DNA of 64,000 nucleotides from Cyanobacteria bacterium SIG28 (GTDB taxonomy: Bacteria > Cyanobacteriota > Vampirovibrionia > Gastranaerophilales > Gastranaerophilaceae), in NCBI GenBank assembly GCA_015152525.1, contig SUTU01000005.1, positions 56,296 to 120,295 on the forward strand. Reading direction: 5' to 3'. Each line of letters opens with the position of its first letter. The stretch's first letter is position 1. The notes under the pieces were generated by a model, which had not been told where the DNA came from, made no database searches, and saw only the letters and a list, made by a program, of their open reading frames with translations. Shown here piece after piece: positions 19,542 through 29,495 of the stretch. The translations under genes and the position numbers were made by a program.

Positions 19542-22500
19542 ATGGCGGATATTGATAATTTTGCAACGATAAATCAAAATTTTGACACTGTTAAAACACT
19601 TTTAAATTCAATCAGAGCACAGGGTATTTTAAATACTTCTGATGTAGATAAGCTTTTAACAGGGATTAATGCTAAATTAGAAAAGATTAATACAGATGAA
19701 GATATTGATTTAATTAAGATTTTTCTATCAGAATTAAAACAAAATCTTGAAGAACGTCATGGCGTATTAGTTACAAAATTTGCTGCTATAGAAGCTTTAT
19801 TTACTAATTTGCTTAAAAACAGCTCTGAGATGCTTAAATCTTCAGAAATTAAAGAACTTTTTGATATTGTTGCAACAAATCTGTCAGTATTTTCAAGAGA
19901 AGTTGTATCTCAAAAAGACTCTCTTAATGACATTTCGTTAAGATTGGATGCCTTAAGAACTGATGATACTCATAAAAAAGATATAATCAGAAATATTGCG
20001 GTTTTAAAATCAGACTTAGATAGATTAAGTAACGGATTTGATTCTATTGTTATCAATTTGAACGACAACTTCAAAACCCTTATTAAAACAATTACTTCTT
20101 TAGATAAAACAGAACGTTTTGACGATTTTTCAGATACATTAAGCGGAATAGAAATGTCTTCTCAAACAATACTTTCTGCTTTACAAGTTTTGGATAAAAA
20201 GTCAGAACAAATTGAAACTGCCATAGAAAAAGTCTTAACAAAAGACGATATTTATGGAATTAGCAAACAAATTAGTGAAATATCCGCAAACAGCCAACAG
20301 ATAACATTTAACACAAATGATTTAATTCAAAAGCATATTAAAATAGTAAGTTTGTCAGATAAAATTGATGCATCTGTAAACATAATTGCTGGTTTAAAAT
20401 CTGCTTTTGAAGAAACTGACAATAAGAATACGAAATCAATATTAGAAAATTTAGAAGTATTAAACGAAAACATAAAAACCATATCAGACGATGAAAAATT
20501 TGAAAGTTTCAAAGTTATATTTGAAGATAATCTTAGAAGAATTTTCGCTTCAGAAGAAATATTAGACAAAAAATTTGATATCGTTTCAGAAGAAATTAAT
20601 AAAATTTCAGCTTTAGTAAAAGCTCTTGATATCGATTTAGGAATACAAAACGTATTAAGCGCAATTGAAAGCTCAAATAACAAGCTTGAACGTGTAATTG
20701 ATGATAATACTAACAAGCTTGCTAATATTAATGATATTAACGTAACAAGAATACTTAATGATTTATCTAACAGCACAGACTCGCTAAATATAAAAATTAA
20801 TCAAACCCAATCCGAATTAGCAGTTATTTGTGAAAGAAATTTCAATGGTGTTTTTGAAGGTGTTAAAGAAGTCAAGGGGTTATTGTCCCAAATTGACGAA
20901 AACAGTGTTTCTGCTAACAATGCTATTTTTTCAAGTATTACAGACAGACTAAATGTTTTTGAAAACGGATTAAGAGATTCTTTAGATTTACAAGAAAAAT
21001 CAGTACTTAATGCTACAACAAGTTTAGTAGAACAGATTGAAAATATTAAAAACCTTAATTCTGTATTAGATTACAAATCTGATTCTTCTCTTGTTGAACT
21101 AACAAACCTTAAACAAAGCCTCACTTCAGTTAGTCAATCTGTTGACGATATTCTTGCTCTTAATTTTGCAGAATCCATCAAAGATTTGAGAGTCGATTTG
21201 TATGCTACAAAACAAGAAATCGTAAATACAATTGATAATTTTGATACAGATTTAACCGACAGATTTACAAATGATTTATACGGCAAGTACGAACTTCTTA
21301 TCAGTAAAATGGATACTGTTGAAGAAGAAATTAAGAAAAGCCAAATAAATGCAATAAATGAATTTAAAGTTGTAATTGATAAAATATCTTCCTCAATTGT
21401 AGATATTCTCTCTTACGTAAGTGAGACTCGCAACGCTACAACCGAAGAGTTTGATGCAAAAATAGACAATATCACAGAAGCTATAAAAGCAAATAGCCTT
21501 GATTATGTTGAAGCTGTTCGAGATATTGTTGACGTTATAAGAATACAAATCGAAAACAATCTAAAAAGCATTGACGAAAGCACTTCTGCGACAATAAATT
21601 CTATAAATAATACTATTACACAAAATTCTGAAGATATAAGAAATGATATTAAAGCTTCTTATAGTAAATTGTTAGAAGTTCAAGCTTCATACAATGAATT
21701 AAAGGATTACTTAAACGTTAACGAAATAAACACTAATAACAAGCTTGACACACTTTCTGCTTCTACTGACGATGTTCAAAAAGATTTGTCAAACAAATTA
21801 TCTTTGTTAAAAAATTCTGTTTTAGAAAAAATTAGTGAATTTAAACAAGAACTTACTTGTGGAAATACTGACAATACCAGTGAAATAAAATTTGCGATTG
21901 AAAATTTCCACAACAAAAGTATACAAGACACTCAAGCAGGAATAGCTAATACTCAAGCTTTAATTAATAAGATTGGAGAAAGCAATTCCGCAACCGCAGA
22001 AAAAAATGTTTCAAGTATTTTGGAAAATCTTGATACTTTAAAAACTCTTATATCTAAACTTGATAATGACTCTACAAATAACATTAACACCCAAATTGAA
22101 AAAATCACCGACGTGTTAAAAGTTTTCAAGCAAGAAATATCAATCTCAGATAAAGAGATAAAAAATAATCAAGAAACAAATTTAACTTGTATTAATAACA
22201 ATTTTGTTGAGCTCAAAGATTTTATTAGTACTAATACTGCAGATATAAAATCTAATTTAGGCTCAAATTTAAGTTCTGTTGTAACGAACTTTAATGAGAT
22301 CAAAGAAGTTCTAAACAAGATTGACGAAAATATTGATGAAGACTTAACAAGACAACTTTCAATTCTTGAAAGCAACTTTGAATCCTTAGTATCACAACTT
22401 TCTATACAATTTGAAAAAAATGAGATAAGTATTAGTGAAAAACTTAATCAAGAATTTGAAAAAGTATCAGAAGGTTTACAAGTTACACTTGCAGAAAAAT

Positions 22501-25500
22501 TGGAAGATTACAAGTCAAAAATTGAGAAATCTTTTGATACACTTCAAGAAAAAACTAATACTCAAACAGATTTTCTAAAAACAAGTATTGCTCAATTTAA
22601 CGACAAAATGAAATACATATGGGCTGAGCAATCAGAAGAAAATTATAAACAAATACAAGAAGTTGCTGAACAAATGCGTTCTCTAATGGATGATAGTTTG
22701 AAAGTTACAGCATCTGATTATAATGATATCAAAAACAAAATTAGTGCTTTAACTAAAAAAATTGAAACTGATAATTCTTTATTAAAAGAAAATATTCTTG
22801 AACACATTACTGCTATTAGCGATAATTATAACTCTGAATTAAAAACTCAAGTTGATATTATTAATGCAAAACAAGAAGAAATAAACACTAAATTAGATGG
22901 AAATAACCTTCTGTTATCAACTGAAACAGACAGTATTAAATCAGCTTTAGAAGAAAATTTAAAGGTATTGTCTGCAACACAAACAAGTGTTTTAGATAAT
23001 AAAGAATCCATTTTAAGAGCAATTACCAATGTTTCTGCAGACTCTGTAAACAAAGCAGAACTCGTACAAAAATCTATTGATGAAAACTCTGAATTATTAA
23101 AAGACAAGCTTCAAGAAGTTATTGCAGAAACTGTTAGTTCTACTACGCAATTACAACAATTAGTTGAAACCGGTAATACGACAATACAGGATAAGATTCA
23201 AGAAGCTATTATTGAAAATTCAAATAATACAGAACAATTACAAAAATATTTAGAAAATAACTCTGAAATATTAAGAGAAAAAATACATGAAGCTATTACA
23301 GAAACAATTAATTCTAAAGCTTCCGAATTAAATCTCAATATTAATACTATAAAAGACGACATAAAAAATAATAATGAATCTATTATTACATCAATACAAA
23401 GTCAAGTATCCGATGCAAGCACGGCATTAGATGCTGTTAAAAGCAATATTGTTGAATGTAAAGATACATTAGCTACTTCTATCAAAAATGTTGTAAATAA
23501 CTTAAAGAAAGAAGTAGAAAAAGAAACAGATACTATTATTGCTGAGCTTATAGAACAATTTGACATATTGAAAGGTTCACAAGAAGGTGAATTAATCAAT
23601 TTAACTTCCAGAATAGAAGACATCGTAAGTTCTCATATTTGCGATAATATAGAAGATTTAAAATCTTATTTGGATGTAAAAACTGATAATTCTATAATTG
23701 TAGACAAATTAGACAATTTAAAAATTGAATTAATAAACTCTTCTGATGCTATTATTAATGATTTGAGCAAATTCCTTGATAGCAATATGTTCACATCATC
23801 AATGTCAGATTTTAAATTAGCAAACGAAGTTTTAATTAATTCTGCCATAGACAGAATCAATGATAGATTTGATGCTTTTATAGCTGATAACTCTGAAATA
23901 ACCAAAACTGTTGCTGAAAAAATTACTTTATTCGACAAAAAATTTATTGATACCCTAGGAAATAAATTTGAAGAATTAAAGCTTATATCTAATGATACGA
24001 ACAAATCGTTTAATTCAGTTCAAGTTTCAATTAATGAACTTAAGACAGAATTAGACTCATTGAACTCTAATTTTGAAAAGAAAATAGATTCATTAGCAGA
24101 AGCATTTAATGCTGTTTCAGGTTCTACTAATAAAGAAATTAAAGAGTTAGCAGCATCTTTCAACAGCTTACGAGCTCAAATTTCTAACAGAGAATTTGAC
24201 GAAGCATTCCAAGCTTCAATAAACAAACAAATTGCATCATTAGAATCATTAATCTCTAATCAATTTGAATATATTGAAGACATTAGTGAATTATGCACAG
24301 AAAACATGCCGGATATTGCAGAATTAAATGTTTATCTAAAAACAGCAATTGCAACTTCTATTCAAGATTTATCTAAAAAAATTGAAGCTCAAAGTATAGA
24401 TGAAACTTTAAATAATGAATTAAATAATGTTAAATCTGAAATAATAACACGCTTTATTGATTTATTTAACCAAATTTCATTTATCACAGAAGAAGAAGAA
24501 ATCTTAGATTTCATCCAAGAAAAACACGATGAATTAATTACTGTTTTAAGCCATATCGTAACTTCTAACCAAGCTACTAACAAGCATTTTGAAACAGGTT
24601 TGAAATCAATTAAAAACGAAATTAATGGCTTAAACGAGAAAATTAATTCAATTATTTCTTCTCAAGGCGATATTGATTATGTTTATAGTTTACAAGATTT
24701 GGAATCTGATATTGCAAACCTTAGAATCGTACTTAACGAAATGAAGGAAAACAGTCAAGGTAAAGAATTAACAGAACTATTAGATTCAACTAACAGTATT
24801 TATACTTTGGTTGAAAGCATTAAAACAGAATTACCTGATAAAAACAGCTTTAATTCTATTGCAGAAGATATTGAAAGTATTAGCACAAGAACCAACAAGC
24901 TAATTTTGGCTTCTGATGAGTCTTATAAAACATTACAAGAAAATTTACAAGATTTCAAATTGGTTATTAACGATTTGGATGAAAGAACCAGAAATTTCTC
25001 AAGAGAAGCCGGACTTGACAGAATTGATTCCAAGGTTAACGCACTTAATACTATGATGATAAATGGCGCAAAAACTAATCAGGTGTTCAATCAAGTATTT
25101 GAGTATTTGGCTGAATGGGTTGATAATGCCAGCGTTCAAATTAATGACATCTATAACAGAGTTGAAACTCTTGATGATATAGGTCAAATAAAATCAATGT
25201 TATCTGATCTTAAAGCAGGTGCCGAAGATAATTCAGAATCTCTTGAACTAATAGACGCATTAGGCACAGTTTTTGATAAACAGACGAAACGTATATCCAC
25301 TTTGGAAGCTAAATTGGATAAAATTATTGTTGAAACTACAGTTAACAATAAATTAGATATTTCGCCGTTGGAAAATACTATTAATAGATTTCTTGTTGCG
25401 ATTGATGAAAAGATATCAGGACAACAAACAAAAATTAATTCGCTGGAAAAACATCTTAATAGTATAATAGAATTAGTCGAAGAAAAAGATACCGCACAAT

Positions 25501-25589
25501 TAACTAAAAAAGTTGGCGGAATGGATAGACAAATCGCAAAACTTAATAAAAGTATAGAAAAAATAGCTTCACATGTTATTGAAAAATAA
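19542..25589 (+). CDS. Giant 2015-aa coiled-coil protein
   Basis: Nearly the whole chain is amphipathic helix rich in N, S, D, E, K, I and L with heptad-like spacing. Tryptophan and proline are very rare. There is no signal peptide, membrane span or catalytic motif. Around residues 1180-1270 three imperfect repeats of about 30 residues occur (KDKLQEVIAETVSS, QDKIQEAIIENSNN, REKIHEAITETINS). The C-terminus ends in another coil (KKVGGMDRQIAKLNKSIEKI). It heads an operon; the next gene overlaps its last 17 bases. It could be a cytoskeletal, adhesive or scaffold filament. A tail-fibre origin is less likely because no phage genes are nearby. Function unknown. Confidence 0.85.
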   Translation: MADIDNFATINQNFDTVKTLLNSIRAQGILNTSDVDKLLTGINAKLEKINTDEDIDLIKIFLSELKQNLEERHGVLVTKFAAIEALFTNLLKNSSEMLKSSEIKELFDIVATNLSVFSREVVSQKDSLNDISLRLDALRTDDTHKKDIIRNIAVLKSDLDRLSNGFDSIVINLNDNFKTLIKTITSLDKTERFDDFSDTLSGIEMSSQTILSALQVLDKKSEQIETAIEKVLTKDDIYGISKQISEISANSQQITFNTNDLIQKHIKIVSLSDKIDASVNIIAGLKSAFEETDNKNTKSILENLEVLNENIKTISDDEKFESFKVIFEDNLRRIFASEEILDKKFDIVSEEINKISALVKALDIDLGIQNVLSAIESSNNKLERVIDDNTNKLANINDINVTRILNDLSNSTDSLNIKINQTQSELAVICERNFNGVFEGVKEVKGLLSQIDENSVSANNAIFSSITDRLNVFENGLRDSLDLQEKSVLNATTSLVEQIENIKNLNSVLDYKSDSSLVELTNLKQSLTSVSQSVDDILALNFAESIKDLRVDLYATKQEIVNTIDNFDTDLTDRFTNDLYGKYELLISKMDTVEEEIKKSQINAINEFKVVIDKISSSIVDILSYVSETRNATTEEFDAKIDNITEAIKANSLDYVEAVRDIVDVIRIQIENNLKSIDESTSATINSINNTITQNSEDIRNDIKASYSKLLEVQASYNELKDYLNVNEINTNNKLDTLSASTDDVQKDLSNKLSLLKNSVLEKISEFKQELTCGNTDNTSEIKFAIENFHNKSIQDTQAGIANTQALINKIGESNSATAEKNVSSILENLDTLKTLISKLDNDSTNNINTQIEKITDVLKVFKQEISISDKEIKNNQETNLTCINNNFVELKDFISTNTADIKSNLGSNLSSVVTNFNEIKEVLNKIDENIDEDLTRQLSILESNFESLVSQLSIQFEKNEISISEKLNQEFEKVSEGLQVTLAEKLEDYKSKIEKSFDTLQEKTNTQTDFLKTSIAQFNDKMKYIWAEQSEENYKQIQEVAEQMRSLMDDSLKVTASDYNDIKNKISALTKKIETDNSLLKENILEHITAISDNYNSELKTQVDIINAKQEEINTKLDGNNLLLSTETDSIKSALEENLKVLSATQTSVLDNKESILRAITNVSADSVNKAELVQKSIDENSELLKDKLQEVIAETVSSTTQLQQLVETGNTTIQDKIQEAIIENSNNTEQLQKYLENNSEILREKIHEAITETINSKASELNLNINTIKDDIKNNNESIITSIQSQVSDASTALDAVKSNIVECKDTLATSIKNVVNNLKKEVEKETDTIIAELIEQFDILKGSQEGELINLTSRIEDIVSSHICDNIEDLKSYLDVKTDNSIIVDKLDNLKIELINSSDAIINDLSKFLDSNMFTSSMSDFKLANEVLINSAIDRINDRFDAFIADNSEITKTVAEKITLFDKKFIDTLGNKFEELKLISNDTNKSFNSVQVSINELKTELDSLNSNFEKKIDSLAEAFNAVSGSTNKEIKELAASFNSLRAQISNREFDEAFQASINKQIASLESLISNQFEYIEDISELCTENMPDIAELNVYLKTAIATSIQDLSKKIEAQSIDETLNNELNNVKSEIITRFIDLFNQISFITEEEEILDFIQEKHDELITVLSHIVTSNQATNKHFETGLKSIKNEINGLNEKINSIISSQGDIDYVYSLQDLESDIANLRIVLNEMKENSQGKELTELLDSTNSIYTLVESIKTELPDKNSFNSIAEDIESISTRTNKLILASDESYKTLQENLQDFKLVINDLDERTRNFSREAGLDRIDSKVNALNTMMINGAKTNQVFNQVFEYLAEWVDNASVQINDIYNRVETLDDIGQIKSMLSDLKAGAEDNSESLELIDALGTVFDKQTKRISTLEAKLDKIIVETTVNNKLDISPLENTINRFLVAIDEKISGQQTKINSLEKHLNSIIELVEEKDTAQLTKKVGGMDRQIAKLNKSIEKIASHVIEK

Positions 25590-26958
25590 ATTAGAAAAAT
25601 GTAAAACTTTTATAAAAAATGATAACGTTCTTACGACAATGGAAGAACGTTATTGTTATTCAACGGATGCAGGAAACTATAACAAAGGTAAGGTTCCGGA
25701 TTTGGTTGTTTTTGTTGAAACGATTGAAGAAGTTCAATCTATCCTAAAATATGCCAACCAACACAAAATACCGGTTATAGCTCGTGGCGCCGGCACAAAC
25801 ATGGTTGGTTCTTGTGTTTGTACCCAAGGCGGAATTGTTTTAAATTTTTCTAAAATGAATAAAATACTTGAATTTAGTCCGGTTAATATGACAATTAAAG
25901 TTCAATCCGGTGTTATATTAGGTGATTTAAAAGATTTTGTAGAAGAACATAATCTATATTTCCCACCGGATCCTTCTAATTATAAGGTTTCAACAATCGG
26001 TGGCGGGATTGCACAATCCTCAAGTGGTGCAAAAGCCTTTAAATACGGCTCAATAAAAGATTATGTTTTATCGTTAAAAGTTGTTACGGCTGAAGGTAAA
26101 TTAATGACACTGGGCGCTGAAACAATTAAAGATTCTGTAGGATATCACTTAGGTCAACTGATAATTGGAAGTGAAGGAACTCTTGCAATAGTAGTCGAAG
26201 CTGTTTTAAAATTAATCCCAAAACCTCAGAACAAAACACTTGTTCTTGCATATCATAATGAAATAGAACAAACAACCAATACCGTTGAAAAAATACTTGT
26301 ATCAAATATTTTCCCTTCTGCAATTGATTTTATGGATAAAAACTCTATGAGAACTGTCAACCAATATAAAAATTGCGGATTAAAAGAAGATAACAACACC
26401 CTTTTGATAATAGAAATTGATAGCTACAATTCTAATATGCAAGATCAAATTGAAAAAATTAAAGAAATTCTTGATAGCTATAACATACAGGATTATGAAA
26501 TAACTAACGACAAGGCAAGAATAGAAGAGATTTGGAATGCAAGACACTCATCGTATGCCGCAGTAACCAGATTAGCACCGGATGTTATTTCTGATGATAT
26601 AATTGTTCCAAGAGAAAAACTAGCAGAATTGGTTACTTTCTGCAATAATATTACAGAAAAATTTAATCTTAGAATGTGTTTAGTTGGTCATATTGGCGAC
26701 GGAAACCTTCATCCTCAAATAGCTTTGAATTTGGAAAATGAAGAAGAAATGAGGAACTGTTCAACTGCTAAGTCATTAATATACGAAGAAGTTATCAGGC
26801 TTGGCGGAACAATTTCAGGCGAACATGGAATTGGACTGGATAAAATGCCTTATTTCAAACAAACTGTTGATAAAAACGCTTTAGAATATATGAAAATGAT
26901 TAAAAAGATTTTTGATCCTAACAATATTTTAAATCCCGGAAAAATTTTTGATACATAA
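25573..26958 (+). CDS. FAD-linked oxidase, GlcD/D-lactate dehydrogenase type
   Basis: 461 residues. The N-terminal PCMH-type FAD domain shows IPVIARGAGTNMVGSC (about 75-90) and STIGGGIAQSSSGAKAFKYG. The C-terminal FAD-oxidase domain shows GHIGDGNLHPQIAL, the conserved HxGDGNxH-type metal/substrate site, and GGTISGEHGIGLDKM. It likely oxidises a 2-hydroxy acid such as glycolate or D-lactate; sequence alone does not choose. The start at 25573 overlaps the coiled-coil gene by 17 bases in another frame, and a TTG at 25579 is an alternative. CutA follows after 12 bases. Confidence 0.92.
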   Translation: MLLKNKLEKCKTFIKNDNVLTTMEERYCYSTDAGNYNKGKVPDLVVFVETIEEVQSILKYANQHKIPVIARGAGTNMVGSCVCTQGGIVLNFSKMNKILEFSPVNMTIKVQSGVILGDLKDFVEEHNLYFPPDPSNYKVSTIGGGIAQSSSGAKAFKYGSIKDYVLSLKVVTAEGKLMTLGAETIKDSVGYHLGQLIIGSEGTLAIVVEAVLKLIPKPQNKTLVLAYHNEIEQTTNTVEKILVSNIFPSAIDFMDKNSMRTVNQYKNCGLKEDNNTLLIIEIDSYNSNMQDQIEKIKEILDSYNIQDYEITNDKARIEEIWNARHSSYAAVTRLAPDVISDDIIVPREKLAELVTFCNNITEKFNLRMCLVGHIGDGNLHPQIALNLENEEEMRNCSTAKSLIYEEVIRLGGTISGEHGIGLDKMPYFKQTVDKNALEYMKMIKKIFDPNNILNPGKIFDT

Positions 26959-26970
26959 AAAGGAGTAGAT

Positions 26971-27288
26971 ATGGATATAATAGTTATTAATTGCACAGTA
27001 CCTAATAAAAAAGTTGCAAAAGATATTACAAAAATCCTTATGAAGCATAAATTAGCTGCTTGTGTTTCTATGATTGATAATGTTCGTTCAACTTTTTCTT
27101 GGGAAGGTGAAGTTTGTGAAGAAAAAGAAGTTCTTCTTCTTATCAAAACCAGAAGAAATAATTATGGAAAAGTAAAACTGGTTATTGAAGATTTACACCC
27201 TTACAATGTACCTGAAATTATAGCGTTGCCTATTGTAGACTGTTCGGAAGATTATTTAAAATGGTTAGTGAAAGAGACAGAATCTTAA
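26971..27288 (+). CDS. cutA: CutA-like divalent-cation tolerance protein
   Basis: 105 residues, the usual size for this trimeric ferredoxin-fold protein. The conserved blocks TVPNKKVAKDITKILMKHKL, LAACVSMI, STFSWEGEV, LLIKTRRNNYGKV and HPYNVPEIIALPI are present in order. AAAAGGAG precedes the ATG. CutA is linked to copper tolerance in E. coli, though its general role is unsettled. The following gene overlaps its end by 28 bases. Confidence 0.95.
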   Translation: MDIIVINCTVPNKKVAKDITKILMKHKLAACVSMIDNVRSTFSWEGEVCEEKEVLLLIKTRRNNYGKVKLVIEDLHPYNVPEIIALPIVDCSEDYLKWLVKETES

Positions 27289-28076
27289 GAATTACTGAAT
27301 TTTTAGAGTCATTAGGTATCGAAATAAATATCAAAAAAAATAAAGCCAGAGGAAACAAAGGTTTTTTTAGAGTTGCAAATAAACAATACAGAATTGATAT
27401 TTCAAAAAATATTGAAGAGGCTGAAATCCTCAAAACTCTTACCCACGAATTTGCTCACTATATACACTACAATTACGATAAAACTTTAAAAAAATTGGAT
27501 TTTTTATTTGACAATTCTGATAAAAACATTTGGGACGAAATGATCGAAGTAACCGTTGATTCAATTCCAAAATCTTCAATAGAACCTCTTTTTAAACAAG
27601 CCGAAACCACAAGACAAGAAATAAAAACTCTTGAATCTAAAATAAAAGAATTTTACCCGCAATATTCAGCAAATAAATCAGTTAAACAAATTGACGATTT
27701 TTTAAAGAAATCAGAACTCAATTATCTAACAAAGTACGACAACATTAAAATATTAAAAGGATTCTCTACCAAAGTTTTATCAATAGCAAATATTGATGAA
27801 GCTTGTACAAACGCACCTTCTGCTATTAAAGAGCATTTAGTATTAAAGTCAAGACAACGCTTTTTAAAACGGGTAAACAATAAAATTTGCAGATTAAACA
27901 AATACTATAACAGCCCTACTGAATTATTTGCCAGAACTTTAGAAAATTATTTTATAAATAAAGATTTATTAGTTCAAAAAGCTCCAAATTTATTAAAAAT
28001 ATTAGAAACTGCAATTACAAATAACAAATTGCCATTACTATCAAATTTTGCCCGAAATTTTAACGATAATAACTAA
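27261..28076 (+). CDS. Putative HExxH zinc metallopeptidase, LPD1-like
   Basis: 271 residues. HEFAH at His62-Glu63-His66 is a gluzincin zinc-binding motif, and SPTELFARTLENYF (about 218-231) offers Glu221 as a likely third ligand. The pairing of HExxH with a P-x-E-L-F-A-R-x-x-E-x-Y block resembles metallopeptidase-like domains found in large polyvalent proteins (LPD1 type) and some toxins. The middle is helical and charged. It overlaps cutA by 28 bases without a clear ribosome site, so it depends on coupling. It converges on ispF with a four-base overlap. Substrate unknown; no signal peptide. Confidence 0.7.
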   Translation: MVSERDRILRITEFLESLGIEINIKKNKARGNKGFFRVANKQYRIDISKNIEEAEILKTLTHEFAHYIHYNYDKTLKKLDFLFDNSDKNIWDEMIEVTVDSIPKSSIEPLFKQAETTRQEIKTLESKIKEFYPQYSANKSVKQIDDFLKKSELNYLTKYDNIKILKGFSTKVLSIANIDEACTNAPSAIKEHLVLKSRQRFLKRVNNKICRLNKYYNSPTELFARTLENYFINKDLLVQKAPNLLKILETAITNNKLPLLSNFARNFNDNN

Positions 28077-28564
28077 TCTTTTAATCTCAACATAACCACA
28101 GCATTCGCTTCAATTGCCCTATTTTCCCCAACAGCATCAAGTTTTTCTTTTGTTTTAGCCTTGATTGATATAAGTTGAGGTGCTACTTCCAACAACTCAG
28201 ACAAAGCTTCTTTCATTTTTGGAATATATGGCATCATTTTAGGTGATTGAGCAATTATATTTGAATCAATATTATTAATCTCATAACCGCAATCTTTTAT
28301 TTTGTCATACACATGCTTAAGCAATATCATACTGTCAATATTCTTATACTTAGGATCGGTGTCCGGAAAAAGTGTCCCAATGTCATCGAGAGCCAAAGCG
28401 CCCAACAAACCATCAATTATCGCATGAACTAACACATCAGCATCAGAATGGCCTAACAGTCCCTTTTCGTGAGTAATTTTAACACCACCAATAACTAATT
28501 CACGACCTTCAACCAATCGATGGATATCATAACCTAAACCGATTCTATACATTAGTTTGGACAT
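28073..28564 (-). CDS. ispF: 2-C-methyl-D-erythritol 2,4-cyclodiphosphate synthase
   Basis: IspF makes MEcPP in the non-mevalonate isoprenoid pathway. At 163 residues it has the normal size. Metal ligands Asp13 and His15 lie in GLGYDIHRL, the third His in LLGHSDADVLVHAIID, and the conserved GTLFPDTDPKYKNIDS and IKAKTKEKLDAVG segments follow. The frame opens MSKLMYRIG, and Met5 is an alternative start. It shares four bases at its 3' end with the convergent metallopeptidase gene. Confidence 0.97.
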   Translation of the reverse strand: MSKLMYRIGLGYDIHRLVEGRELVIGGVKITHEKGLLGHSDADVLVHAIIDGLLGALALDDIGTLFPDTDPKYKNIDSMILLKHVYDKIKDCGYEINNIDSNIIAQSPKMMPYIPKMKEALSELLEVAPQLISIKAKTKEKLDAVGENRAIEANAVVMLRLKD

Positions 28565-28609
28565 ACAAATTCCTCTTTATAAATTTTGGGTTCACAAAAA
28601 AATTAAATA

Positions 28610-29257
28610 CTATATATTAAAACTTTTACGAGTTCCTTCTTCGTGATACAAACCGCCACCACAAATCGTTTCAATAACTTTTAAAACAAATTCTCTTGAG
28701 GCATCAGAAGAGTTTAAAAAGAATTCTCTGTTAGATAAATGTCTTATCTTAAATATGGAATTTTGAGATTTATCAGCAGGCACAAATAGTGAAGCTACTT
28801 CTTTTTCCAAAAGACGCTCCATCATCTCATGGCGTGTTTTTGCACCTTCCATTAATTCGTTGTAATTACCGTTTATTGCCATTATACGACCTGAAAACAT
28901 CGGTGAGTTTCCTTCTCTAAACAATGCTTGAGGTTCATAATTACATCTCGTTGTTAAGCTTATTGTGTGCCATAAAATATTAATAATTACGACACTTTTT
29001 TCTTTGTCATAATCTACATAAATGTTGTTATCACTGGCAATTCCTCGGGCAGCAAAAGATTGCCTTAAAGATTCTGCAATCATCTTAAGATTATCTATCA
29101 TCTCAGAAAAAATCTCAGTTGTATTCATTGTTGCATGCTGATATTCCAAGAATTGCTTATACATATGCGTTGAAACAAGGCCTATGCGCTCTTGGATTAG
29201 TGTGGATTTTCTGAATGAAGTTTCCGAATTATTAAAACTTTCGTAGCCTTTAGACAA
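28610..29257 (-). CDS. Unknown 215-aa protein, TTG start
   Basis: The open frame extends to an ATG at 29314, but AGGAGG at 29265-29270 sits seven bases before a TTG at 29255-29257. I therefore choose that start, giving MSKGYESFNNSETSFRKSTL. The protein is soluble with helical N-terminal and mixed C-terminal regions; a segment SVVIINILWHTISLTTRCNY is beta-like. No catalytic motif or known domain is recognised. It lies upstream of ispF on the same strand with a 45-base gap. Function unknown. Confidence 0.75.
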   Translation of the reverse strand: MSKGYESFNNSETSFRKSTLIQERIGLVSTHMYKQFLEYQHATMNTTEIFSEMIDNLKMIAESLRQSFAARGIASDNNIYVDYDKEKSVVIINILWHTISLTTRCNYEPQALFREGNSPMFSGRIMAINGNYNELMEGAKTRHEMMERLLEKEVASLFVPADKSQNSIFKIRHLSNREFFLNSSDASREFVLKVIETICGGGLYHEEGTRKSFNI

Positions 29258-29402
29258 AATAAAGCCTCCTAATATAATTGTACACTTAAAGTAATGAGGT
29301 TGTAAACATGACATGTAAATATTTGTAACAATCTATACAAAAAGTGTTATAAATTTTCCGAAATGTGGAATTAAAAAAATAGAAGCTTTGAAAGGAGTAA
29401 AA

Positions 29403-29492
29403 ATGGAAATTTTAAACCTAGTGCTGTTTGGCTGTATATTTTATATGGCGATTATCGGAATTCCGACTTTTTGTGAAAACCTAAAAAAATAA
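29403..29492 (+). CDS. 29-aa single-span membrane micropeptide
   Basis: ATG at 29403 follows AGGAG (29393-29397) at five-base spacing. It encodes MEILNLVLFGCIFYMAIIGI followed by PTFCENLKK and a TAA stop. Residues about 4-22 form one hydrophobic helix and the end is polar with a Lys pair, fitting a small membrane peptide. Its stop is four bases from the stop of the convergent zinc-ribbon gene. No homologue is known to me. The ribosome site is the main support. Confidence 0.55.
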   Translation: MEILNLVLFGCIFYMAIIGIPTFCENLKK

Positions 29493-29495
29493 ATC

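Noticed and set aside
19542..25589. Phage tail fibre or tape-measure origin for the giant coiled-coil protein
   Set aside because: No phage structural genes nearby, no membrane spans as in tape measures, and the operon partners are metabolic.
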